From an uncultured Rhodopirellula sp. (lineage in GTDB: Bacteria > Planctomycetota > Planctomycetia > Pirellulales > Pirellulaceae), in contig CAJXTM010000258.1 in assembly GCA_913061385.1 (NCBI GenBank), positions 1-6,164 of the forward strand: 6,164 bases of DNA. Direction: 5' to 3'. Each line of letters opens with the position of its first letter. Positions within the stretch are counted from its first letter, which is position 1. The position numbers and the translations under genes are program-made. The notes beneath the pieces are model-generated. The model saw only the letters and a program-made list of their open reading frames with translations. It searched no databases and was not told where the DNA came from. Of this stretch, positions 1 through 6,164 are shown piece by piece.

Positions 1-48
1 CGAGATCAGCCTCGGTCTCGTGGGCTCGGAGATGTGTATAAGAGACAG
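1..48 (+). other. Untrimmed Nextera i7-side library adapter (artefact)
   Basis: These bases are synthetic. Positions 1-6 (CGAGAT) match the end of the Illumina P7 sequence. Positions 7-14 (CAGCCTCG) are an i7 index, which from memory is Nextera N710. Positions 15-48 match the Nextera read-2 transposase adapter, ending in the 19-base Tn5 mosaic end at 30-48 (AGATGTGTATAAGAGACAG). Genomic sequence starts at 49. Any reading frame entering from this segment has an artificial N-terminus. Confidence 0.98.
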
Positions 49-1107
49 GCGGTGACCATTCTGGTTTCGGTTGCCACGCTTGTCTGGCTTTTCAATTCGT
101 ACGTGGCAAAGCCATTTCGTACCTTGATTGATGGATCACGATTGGTTGCTGGTGGCGAGTTCAAGCACCAAATTGATCTGGGGACTGAAGACGAGTTGAG
201 TGAATTGGCTCAGGCAATGAACCAAATGACGGATAATTTTCGGAACACGCTTGCTGAACTCAACACCACTTGCGCGGGGCTGGATCGCGAGGTCAAGGAA
301 AGGACTCGTGAGGTAATTCAGAATGAGCAGCTAGCGAGTGTGGGTTTTCTGGCTGCTGGTGTGGCGCACGAAATCAACAACCCTCTTGCAACGATTGCCA
401 TGAGTGCAGAAGTATTGCAGTCCCGTCTATCTGACTTGGCAATGCTGCCCGCCGAACAACGCGTGCTTGACGGAGAGTTGCAACATGAGCTGCCCAGGAA
501 TCTGCGTCGTATCGAGGACGAAGCTTATCGCTGCAAGGGAATCACGGAAAAACTGCTTGACTTCAGTCGCCTGAGCGAAGTGCGGCGTGCCCCTACTAAT
601 ATCATTGATGTGGTAAACGAAGTGGTCGATATGGTGGGGCAGTTGGGTGAGTTTCGCTGTAAAACGCTCAACACGCACACTGCAGAAACGGTCGTTGCCG
701 AGGTCAATCCGCAGGAAATTCGGCAGGTGATTTTAAATTTGGTCACCAATGCACTCGAGAGTGTGGATGCTGATGGTGCCGTCGATATTTACGTTGGCAC
801 GCAAAACGGAGAAGCCTCTGTGGTTGTGGAGGATACCGGATGCGGCATGGATAGTGAAACGCAGGAACATTTGTTTGAGCCTTTCTTTACCCGTCGTCGG
901 GATGGCACAGGCACCGGGTTGGGCTTGAGTATCAGTTATCGAATTGTTTCCAAGCACGGTGGTTCGCTCAATGCAAAAAGCGCTGGGCCAGGTTGCGGGT
1001 CAAGGATGGTATTGACGTTGCCGTGTGTGGCATCGGAAGAAAAGAGTGAGACAGGAAGTCCATTGGCACTTGGGTTGAAGCATGAGTCGTATCAAACAGT
1101 CAGTTGA
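49..1107 (+). CDS. Membrane sensor histidine kinase (HAMP-HisKA-HATPase), 5' truncated
   Basis: This is the C-terminal part of an inner-membrane sensor kinase, cut at its 5' end by the library adapter. The apparent start at 34 (GTG) lies in the adapter, so the first five residues (MYKRQ) are false. Residue numbers below count from that false start. Residues 6-22 are a transmembrane segment, followed by a HAMP linker (about 23-77) and a short coiled coil (about 72-100) leading into HisKA. The phosphoacceptor is His112 in AHEINNP. HisKA has roughly 12 more residues between its two helices than usual (about 130-150). The ATPase domain has an N box (NLVTNA, 235-240), a G1 box (EDTGCGM, 266-272), an F box (FEPFF, 281-285) and a G2 box (GTGTGLGLS, 291-299), so the core looks active. 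The missing part would hold the first membrane helix and the periplasmic sensor, so the signal is unknown. The 3' end overlaps the response regulator, its likely partner. The kinase class is certain; the stimulus is not. Confidence 0.95.
   Translation, partial: AVTILVSVATLVWLFNSYVAKPFRTLIDGSRLVAGGEFKHQIDLGTEDELSELAQAMNQMTDNFRNTLAELNTTCAGLDREVKERTREVIQNEQLASVGFLAAGVAHEINNPLATIAMSAEVLQSRLSDLAMLPAEQRVLDGELQHELPRNLRRIEDEAYRCKGITEKLLDFSRLSEVRRAPTNIIDVVNEVVDMVGQLGEFRCKTLNTHTAETVVAEVNPQEIRQVILNLVTNALESVDADGAVDIYVGTQNGEASVVVEDTGCGMDSETQEHLFEPFFTRRRDGTGTGLGLSISYRIVSKHGGSLNAKSAGPGCGSRMVLTLPCVASEEKSETGSPLALGLKHESYQTVS
1064..1079 (+). promoter_or_regulatory. Possible degenerate sigma-54 promoter
   Basis: TGGCAC at 1064-1069 is followed after five bases by TTGAA at 1075-1079. 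This resembles the sigma-54 -24/-12 pattern (TGGCAC-N5-TTGCA) with the correct GG-to-GN spacing of ten bases, but the normally conserved C of the -12 GC is A. It lies in the last codons of the kinase gene. Transcription would begin near 1089-1091, between the two possible regulator starts, and would fit self-activation from the 1118 start. A chance match inside coding sequence is quite possible. Confidence 0.2.
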
Positions 1108-2467
1108 ACAACCGTCGATGCGTATTCTGTACGCTGACGACGAGCCGAATTTGCAGGAGTTGTATCGGATCGAACTGCCCCGAATGGGGTACGCGGTCAC
1201 CGTTTGCCCAGATGGGTTGACTGCCGTGGCGGCATTGGAAAAAGAACCGTACGACTGTTTGTTGGTTGATCTCGATATGCCCGGTCTGAACGGGCTGGAA
1301 GTGATCAGGAAAGCGCGGGAGTTGCGACCCGAAATCGAAGCGGTGGTGATGACGGGAAAGCCAAGTCAGGAAACAGCAATCGAAGCACTACGGTACCAAG
1401 TCTTCGATTACCTTACGAAACCGGCTCGTCTGTCAGATATCTCTGGCATGCTGGGACGCGTAAATGAACGCCGTCATGCCCGACGACAAATGGCTGCCCT
1501 AGAGCACCGCTTGCGGCGGGCTGAGGGCGATTCGCAACTCGTTGGAACTGGACCCGCCATGGAGCGTGTTCTGAAGTTGATTTCAAAGGTTGCACCCACC
1601 GATAGTTCTGTCTTGATCCGTGGTGAAACAGGTTGTGGAAAAGAGCTGGTTGCGCGTGCATTGCACGACAGCAGTTTACGCGCAGAACAGCCCATGGTGG
1701 CTGTGAATTGCGGTGCTCTTCCTGAGAACCTGATCGAGAGTGAGTTGTTTGGGCACTGTCGCGGGGCATTTACGGGCGCCGATACAGCTAGGACAGGGCT
1801 CTTCGAAGTTGCTGATGGAGGTACTATCTTTCTCGATGAAATCGGTGAGTTGCCGTTGTCCATGCAAGCGAAGTTGTTGCGAGTTCTGGAAACTGGCGAT
1901 ATCCGCCGCCTGGGTGATAATCAAACGGTCAATGTGAACGTGCGAGTCGTTTGTGCAACGCATCGTGATCTCGAACAGATGGTCGAAGAGGGAACCTTTC
2001 GCGAGGACTTGATGTTCCGCATCAATACCTTCGAAATTGGTGTGCCGGCATTGCGAGAGCGGACGGAAGATATTCCAGTGTTAGCAAGGCACTTGCTTCG
2101 TCGACACCGCAGTGACGGCAGTGATGATGCTCTCTTTACTGATTTGGCAATGCAGGAATTGCAGGGACATCAATGGCCCGGCAATGTTAGGGAACTCGCT
2201 AATGTACTCGAGCACGCCGCGATTCTTTGCGAATCGATGCCAATCGGGCATGACGATCTTCCTCGGCACTTCGGCAAACGCCAATTGAGAAAAGAAATCC
2301 GCGATTCCAGACCCATGACATTGAGAGAGTTGGAAGCACTCGCCATTGAAAAGGCGGTCGAGCGACATGATGGTAATAAACCTGCCGTCGCTGCTGAGTT
2401 GGGCGTCAGTCTGAAAACGCTCTACAATAAATTGAACGCTGCGGAAGAACGCCGACAAGCTGGTTAG
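1082..2467 (+). CDS. Sigma-54-dependent response regulator, NtrC family (REC-AAA+-Fis HTH)
   Basis: This is a full-length (461 aa) enhancer-binding activator of the NtrC/AtoC/ZraR type. When phosphorylated it should form a ring, hydrolyse ATP and open promoters held by sigma-54 RNA polymerase. The receiver domain (about 14-125) has the acidic pair Asp19-Asp20, phosphoacceptor Asp63 (VDLDMP), Thr91 and Lys113. The AAA+ domain (about 152-385) has Walker A GETGCGKE (181-188), the sigma-54 contact loop GAFTGA (228-233), Walker B with Asp252-Glu253, the FRED...FR region with Arg307 and Arg313, and WPGNVREL (365-372). A Fis-type helix-turn-helix lies at about 413-455. All catalytic motifs are present. 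Two starts are possible. ATG 1082 overlaps the kinase gene by 26 bases. ATG 1118 (Met13) starts right at the first receiver strand and leaves a 10-base gap. Neither has a good Shine-Dalgarno sequence. Close packing with the kinase suggests one operon and a cognate pair. Target genes cannot be read from the window. Confidence 0.97.
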   Translation: MSRIKQSVEQPSMRILYADDEPNLQELYRIELPRMGYAVTVCPDGLTAVAALEKEPYDCLLVDLDMPGLNGLEVIRKARELRPEIEAVVMTGKPSQETAIEALRYQVFDYLTKPARLSDISGMLGRVNERRHARRQMAALEHRLRRAEGDSQLVGTGPAMERVLKLISKVAPTDSSVLIRGETGCGKELVARALHDSSLRAEQPMVAVNCGALPENLIESELFGHCRGAFTGADTARTGLFEVADGGTIFLDEIGELPLSMQAKLLRVLETGDIRRLGDNQTVNVNVRVVCATHRDLEQMVEEGTFREDLMFRINTFEIGVPALRERTEDIPVLARHLLRRHRSDGSDDALFTDLAMQELQGHQWPGNVRELANVLEHAAILCESMPIGHDDLPRHFGKRQLRKEIRDSRPMTLRELEALAIEKAVERHDGNKPAVAAELGVSLKTLYNKLNAAEERRQAG

Positions 2468-2538
2468 CTTGCAATAACAATCGCTCTTCGAAGCTGCGCT
2501 TGTGGATTATTCGGTATCTTGTGGTTGCCGCTGTTGTG
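2468..2538. other. Convergent intergenic gap, no terminator seen
   Basis: This 71-base gap separates the 3' ends of the response regulator (+) and the sulfatase (-). It contains an 8-base palindrome (CTTCGAAG), but no strong hairpin followed by a T-run on either strand. Transcription from the two sides may overlap or end by a Rho-type mechanism. Confidence 0.5.
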
Positions 2539-4029
2539 TCATTTCTGGTGTTGATCAAACCAGCTCTGAACTTTAAGGCCGCTGTGTTGCTGGCTGGGAA
2601 TCGCAGCGGCAAGTTCACGCTTGATGATGAGATGGTCTGGTGAGTTTGCTAGATTCTTCCATTCGTGTGGGTCGCTCGCGTGGTCATACAATTCTTCAGA
2701 TCCGTCTTCGTATCGGATGTAACGCCAGCGTTGCGTGCGGATCGCTGTGTTGCCTTCGCCGTAGGAAGATATTACCGGAGAACGCTGCTGGTTCGGGGCG
2801 GTTAGCTGGGGTTTGATGGATTTACCGTCGAGGTAATCGGGCACCGTCAGTCCTGCGAGGTCGGCAAGGGTGGGGTAAACATCAATGAGGCTGACGGGCT
2901 GCATGCAGACGGTGCCAGGTTTGACGCTTGCCGCACGAACCATGAATGGAATGCGTGTTGTTTGTTCCCATATGGCACCTTTGCACCAGTGCTTTTTTTC
3001 TCCCAGATGCCAACCGTGATCGCTGACTAACATGATGATGGTTTCTCGGCCCCGCGGATTCTTTTCAAGGGCATCGAGGAAACGACCAATCTGTCGATCA
3101 ACAAAGGCAATCGAGGCCTGGTAGGCTTGGATTGTCGAATCCCAGTCGTTGTTAGCAACAATGTATTCGTGATCACTCAGGTCAGTTTGAATGGTTCCGT
3201 CCTTCGCTTTTCGATCGTGCAGTGATTTGTGCGCGTGCGTTCTTGCAAGACGCCTTGCAAACACGGGCATGTCGTCCCAGTCATTGGTCGCGGGTTCCAG
3301 TGGCCTGTGAATCATATCGAGCGGGAACTGATTGAAGTATTTCGCGGGAACTTGTAAGGGGCGGTGAGGACGGAAAAATCCCACGGACATGAAGAGCGGT
3401 TGTTTCGACTTCTGGTTCCATTGCTCGATTGCCCATTGAGCAACTTTGTAATCACCCATCTGCTCGTCACTGGTGTCCAGCGCGTAGCCGTCATTAGGCG
3501 GCTTGGCACCGCCGAATTTATCTTCTCCCCTAGGTGGCTTGGGATCTCTGGGCCGCCGCAGTAGAGAGTCTCCCTGAGTGCCGGGGCCCCCGTGGTGAAC
3601 CTTTCCACCGCTGGCCACGCGATAGCCATTTTTCTGAAAAAACTGCTGCATCGACGGAGTCGTGATGCTTTTCTCGTCTTTGAACTTGGCGTTGAAATAA
3701 GTGCCAGTGTGAAATGGGTAAATGCCATGGTTCATGCTGGTGCGGGAAGGACGACATTGAGGGGCGTTGCAATACGCCTGGGGGAACAGCATGCCACTTG
3801 AAGCCAACGCATCGATGTTGGGTGATTTGGCATCAGGATGCCCTTGCAGGCACCCAACCCAGTCATTCAGGTCGTCAACGATGATGAACACAATGTCGGG
3901 GTGTGGTTGAGCTGTTTGGCCGCTGACGAGAGAAGCAGCAGACATGATCAAGAAGAACATGGCAGCAATCGTTGCGTTCAGACGGTGTCGCCGGTAATCG
4001 CTCAAGCTGAAGCGTTTTGCTGCTTTCAT
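2539..4029 (-). CDS. Secreted type I sulfatase, iduronate-2-sulfatase-like
   Basis: This is a complete exported arylsulfatase-superfamily (S1) enzyme that should hydrolyse a sulfate ester, probably on a polysaccharide. I chose ATG 4029 (496 aa) over the longer frame from ATG 4077. The 16 extra residues do not look like a signal peptide, while Met at 4029 begins a basic n-region and a hydrophobic core ending near ASLVSG. Counting from the longer start, metal ligands Asp68-Asp69 lie in VDDLNDW and the nucleophile Cys108 is in CRPSR (108-112), the site turned into formylglycine. Lys159, His238 (RPHRP) and SDHGWHLGEK (352-361, with Asp353-His354) complete the active site. The C-terminal RWRYIRY...EELYDH region is typical. 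Downstream of CRPSR, where families usually have LTG, this protein has NHG. Maturation needs a formylglycine-generating enzyme or a radical-SAM maturase, and neither is in the window. Length is normal for bacterial members. The exact substrate cannot be told; the iduronate label reflects similarity only. Confidence 0.95.
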   Translation of the reverse strand: MKAAKRFSLSDYRRHRLNATIAAMFFLIMSAASLVSGQTAQPHPDIVFIIVDDLNDWVGCLQGHPDAKSPNIDALASSGMLFPQAYCNAPQCRPSRTSMNHGIYPFHTGTYFNAKFKDEKSITTPSMQQFFQKNGYRVASGGKVHHGGPGTQGDSLLRRPRDPKPPRGEDKFGGAKPPNDGYALDTSDEQMGDYKVAQWAIEQWNQKSKQPLFMSVGFFRPHRPLQVPAKYFNQFPLDMIHRPLEPATNDWDDMPVFARRLARTHAHKSLHDRKAKDGTIQTDLSDHEYIVANNDWDSTIQAYQASIAFVDRQIGRFLDALEKNPRGRETIIMLVSDHGWHLGEKKHWCKGAIWEQTTRIPFMVRAASVKPGTVCMQPVSLIDVYPTLADLAGLTVPDYLDGKSIKPQLTAPNQQRSPVISSYGEGNTAIRTQRWRYIRYEDGSEELYDHASDPHEWKNLANSPDHLIIKRELAAAIPSQQHSGLKVQSWFDQHQK

Positions 4030-4281
4030 AGTATTTGTGATCACGTGGGTAGCGGGGAGGAAGGACCAGAGCGTCATGCAGTCAGTGAGATGCAGTCAAG
4101 TCCAGAGGCGAAGTCACAACAAGCACGAGAGTAACAAAGGGTGCATTTGGTGTCAGGATGGAGTGTTGGCTGGCCTTGGTCGAACGACTGTCTTTTTTTT
4201 AAATTGTGGTCGTGCAACTTGACCTCAATCGAGCCTTCAAACGATTCTCGGTCTGCTCGTGGGCTATCAATTGGTCGTCAT
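4030..4281. other. Intergenic region upstream of the sulfatase, downstream of the hybrid kinase
   Basis: These 252 bases separate the two minus-strand genes and should hold the sulfatase promoter, because the distance makes simple co-transcription less likely. I see no convincing sigma-70 or sigma-54 promoter. An 8-base palindrome GTGATCAC (4037-4044) lies just upstream of the preferred sulfatase start. A 6-base inverted repeat (4255-4260 and 4284-4289) with a 23-base loop overlaps the kinase stop codon but lacks a T-run. A run of eight T at about 4193-4200 on the + strand has no strong hairpin before it. No gene is supported here. Confidence 0.45.
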
Positions 4282-5916
4282 TTACGAGCGGATTGCATCG
4301 ATCACTTCCTGGATTCTAGCCTGCTCCGTTGGTTTTGCGATGCAGTGACTAAAGCCAAAGTTTTTGTAGTGATCGACCTCAGCTTCCGTCACGCTAGCGG
4401 TGACTGCGGCAATCGGGGTTTCTTTCGACCCGCTTTGGTTCTCGAGCCGGCGAATCTCCGCCGTTGCGCTGATGCCGTCCATTACTGGCATGTGGATATC
4501 CATCAGGATCAGGTCGAATTCACGCTGCTCAAATGCTTCGATTGCCTGCTTTCCATCGTGAACCATGATGACATCAGCGTTGAGCTTTTTGAGAATATGT
4601 GACAGCACAAGTCGATTGACCTCACCATCTTCGACAGCAAGGATCTTGATGCGAGCCTCTGCTTCTCCGGCAACGCTGTTTTCTTCGTTCGTGTCTTCTG
4701 TGTTGCAGCATGTTGCTTGTGTTTTTGTTACCGGTGGCAGGCTGAGTGAGACTTCAAAACACGTGCCTTCGGAAATCTTACTCTTGAGGTTAATGTTTCC
4801 GTGCATCAATTCAGTCAACGTCTTGGCAATGGTCAGTCCAAGTCCTGTCCCCCCGTAACGGCGTGTGATACTTGTGTCGGCCTGGCTGAATGGTTCAAAG
4901 ACTTTCTCGGTTTGCTCACGCGTCATGCCGATGCCGGTATCGGTGATGGCGATGTGTACATCGGAAACGCTGCTGGAAACGCTCGCTTCGGAGGCGTTCA
5001 TGCACTCGCCGCAGATGAATGTTCCCTCCACGGTTCCTTCAGACGTGAACTTGATGGCATTATTGATAAGATTGTTCAGGATCTGCGTGAGTCTGATGGG
5101 ATCCCCCATGCGTTCAACCTCCATGTGCTCGCACCCTGTGATCTTGAGTGTCAGCCCTTTCTTGACAGCATTTGGCGAGTGCAATTGCTGCAATTCTTGG
5201 ATTTGATCACTGATGCGAAAGCGAAGCGACTCGAGTTCGATGCGTCCCGCTTCCACTTTGGACAAATCAAGAATGTCATTGAGAATGCGAAGCAGTGACT
5301 CTCCTGATTGTTGAATTACCTCAATCCACTGTTGTTGCTCACTGGTCAGTTTGGTTTCGGTGAGCATACTGACCATCCCCAAGATACCATTCATGGGTGT
5401 TCTGATTTCGTGGCTCATGTTGGCGAGGAAGTTTGTTTTAGCAGCGTTGGCCTTTTCAGCATTTTCCTTCGCGGTTAACAGTCGTCCTTCATCCTGCTTC
5501 TTGCCGGTAATGTCGCGTGTGATTGCGATCATTTCGGTAATCACTCCCGAGTCGTCATCGCAGTAAACAGGGCCTGCCGTTTGTTCCATCCAGCGTTGTT
5601 TTCCGCTTGGGGAATTGCAGCGGAATTGCCACTGGAGTGTCTCTCCTTGAAAGACGGAATTCATGTTTTTTTCGTAGAGAGGCCAATCTCTTGGGTCAAC
5701 CATCATTGATAGGTGTGTGCCCCGAACTTGCTCAACTTCGGTGGCGCCCATCATTCTCAACCCTGCTGGATTGAGGTCGACAAGCTGACCTTTAGAATTC
5801 ACCGTCTTCACGCATTCAGGCTCAGACTTTAAGACCGTGCGGAGTCGTGCGACAGACATGTCCGGGCTCGAATTCTTTGAGCTGTCGGCTTGCTCTGGTT
5901 TGGGTATCTCGCTCAT
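4282..5916 (-). CDS. Soluble hybrid histidine kinase (PAS-HisKA-HATPase-REC)
   Basis: This is a complete cytoplasmic hybrid kinase with no membrane segment. Numbers count from the longer TTG start at 5949 (555 aa). I prefer ATG 5916 (Met12, 544 aa), since it is a standard codon and the upstream residues carry no domain. ATG 5859 (Met31) is also possible. A PAS/PAC sensor fills about 34-150. HisKA follows with phosphoacceptor His180 in MSHEIRTPMNG. The ATPase domain has the N box NLINNA (293-298), G1 DTGIGM (337-342), F box FEPF (351-354) and G2 GGTGLGL (366-372). A Ser/Thr/Glu-rich linker (about 408-430) leads to a C-terminal receiver with Glu440-Asp441, phosphoacceptor Asp484 (MDIHMP), Thr517 and Lys539. 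All key residues are present. There is no DNA-binding or other output domain and no Hpt domain, so phosphate must go to a separate Hpt protein or the receiver acts as a phosphate sink or switch. It lies upstream of the sulfatase on the same strand. The PAS ligand is unknown. Confidence 0.96.
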   Translation of the reverse strand: MSEIPKPEQADSSKNSSPDMSVARLRTVLKSEPECVKTVNSKGQLVDLNPAGLRMMGATEVEQVRGTHLSMMVDPRDWPLYEKNMNSVFQGETLQWQFRCNSPSGKQRWMEQTAGPVYCDDDSGVITEMIAITRDITGKKQDEGRLLTAKENAEKANAAKTNFLANMSHEIRTPMNGILGMVSMLTETKLTSEQQQWIEVIQQSGESLLRILNDILDLSKVEAGRIELESLRFRISDQIQELQQLHSPNAVKKGLTLKITGCEHMEVERMGDPIRLTQILNNLINNAIKFTSEGTVEGTFICGECMNASEASVSSSVSDVHIAITDTGIGMTREQTEKVFEPFSQADTSITRRYGGTGLGLTIAKTLTELMHGNINLKSKISEGTCFEVSLSLPPVTKTQATCCNTEDTNEENSVAGEAEARIKILAVEDGEVNRLVLSHILKKLNADVIMVHDGKQAIEAFEQREFDLILMDIHMPVMDGISATAEIRRLENQSGSKETPIAAVTASVTEAEVDHYKNFGFSHCIAKPTEQARIQEVIDAIRS

Positions 5917-6116
5917 TTGCTCGGTTAACTCATCGAGGGATTCGTGCAATCGTCAAAATGATGTTTTTGGATTGTTGGCTGCCGTGCGACGATTGGTTTG
6001 CGTTGTGTTTTGTCTGTTTTGACGAGGTGTTCATGCTGTGTTTGAAAATTCTCTAGAGAGCGAGTTGTACATGATCGTCGATGCTGCTTGTCGGCGTTGC
6101 ACTGCACTCTGTGAGC
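5917..6116. other. Upstream region of the hybrid kinase, no gene supported
   Basis: These 200 bases are the end of the genomic insert and should contain the hybrid kinase promoter. No clear -35/-10 pair or sigma-54 site is visible. A perfect 10-base palindrome, TCTCTAGAGA, lies at 6050-6059, about 134 bases before the preferred start. It could be an operator, but it is short enough to occur by chance. The minus-strand open frame running in from the right adapter translates to a peptide with no recognisable domain, and I do not count it as a gene. Confidence 0.4.
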
Positions 6117-6164
6117 CTGTCTCTTATACACATCTGACGCTGCCGACGACTCCTTACGTGTAGA
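6117..6164 (-). other. Untrimmed Nextera i5-side library adapter (artefact)
   Basis: These bases are synthetic. Positions 6117-6135 (CTGTCTCTTATACACATCT) are the complement of the Tn5 mosaic end. Positions 6136-6149 complete the Nextera read-1 transposase adapter. Positions 6150-6157 (CTCCTTAC) are an i5 index in reverse complement, GTAAGGAG, which from memory is S505. Positions 6158-6164 (GTGTAGA) match the start of the reverse-complemented P5 sequence. Genomic sequence ends at 6116. Confidence 0.98.

Noticed and set aside
1474..1863. Minus-strand open frame of 129 codons inside the response regulator
   Set aside because: It is antisense to the conserved Walker A and GAFTGA region, so its openness reflects codon bias on the real strand.
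4170..4205. Possible terminator: short GTCG/CGAC inverted repeat followed by eight T on the + strand
   Set aside because: The stem is only three or four pairs with a tiny loop, and no plus-strand gene ends nearby. On the minus strand, where it would matter, the run is A rather than T.
4255..4289. Inverted repeat GCTCGT/ACGAGC over the hybrid kinase stop codon
   Set aside because: Six pairs with a 23-base loop and no following T-run is too weak for a terminator.
4141..4602. Plus-strand open frame of 153 codons opposite the end of the hybrid kinase
   Set aside because: Most of it is antisense to the kinase receiver domain, whose motifs are all intact on the minus strand. The translation has no domain character.
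4801..5298. Plus-strand open frame of 165 codons inside the hybrid kinase
   Set aside because: It lies wholly antisense to the HisKA and ATPase domains of a clearly real gene, and its translation resembles no protein family.
5925..6131. Minus-strand open frame of 68 codons beginning MYKRQ at the right end
   Set aside because: Its start and first residues come from the Nextera adapter, and the rest has no recognisable domain and overlaps the upstream region and start of the hybrid kinase. It is an artefact of the same kind as at the left end.
30..6135. Inverted 19-base repeats at both ends, which look like transposon ends around a 6 kb cargo
   Set aside because: They are Tn5 mosaic ends, but they are followed outward by Illumina read-primer, index and P5/P7 sequence, so they come from library preparation. 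There is no transposase gene inside.

Overview
The window is a 6,068-base stretch of bacterial DNA (49-6116) with untrimmed Illumina Nextera (Tn5) library adapters on both ends. The left adapter (1-48) ends in the read-2 transposase sequence and the right adapter (6117-6164) begins with the complement of the read-1 transposase sequence. Both keep an 8-base sample index. These ends are not biological, and they create two false peptides that begin MYKRQ.

The insert most resembles Planctomycetota or the wider PVC group. The evidence is a secreted type I sulfatase of the iduronate-2-sulfatase-like kind that is abundant in those bacteria, together with a HAMP histidine kinase and a response regulator of a flavour I associate with them. 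Ribosome binding sites are weak and base composition looks balanced by eye. The assignment is an inference from protein style, not from a marker gene.

Layout: on the + strand there is a 5'-truncated membrane histidine kinase (49-1107), overlapped by a full-length NtrC-type sigma-54-dependent response regulator (1082-2467). After a 71-base convergent gap, the - strand carries a secreted sulfatase (2539-4029). Upstream of it on the same strand, across a 252-base gap, is a soluble hybrid histidine kinase with PAS, HisKA, HATPase and receiver domains (4282-5916). The last 200 bases of the insert (5917-6116) hold only the presumed upstream region of that kinase.

The first two genes form a textbook two-component pair: the kinase should phosphorylate Asp63 of the regulator, which then activates RNA polymerase carrying sigma-54. 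The hybrid kinase has no output domain and no membrane segment, so it must pass its signal to a partner outside the window. The sulfatase would be exported and would remove sulfate esters from polysaccharides or similar substrates. A regulatory link between the kinases and the sulfatase is possible from position alone but not shown. I see no RNA genes, CRISPR arrays, insertion sequences or phage genes, and no convincing new system. The clearest things to act on are the adapters, the start-codon corrections, and a variant sulfatase maturation motif.
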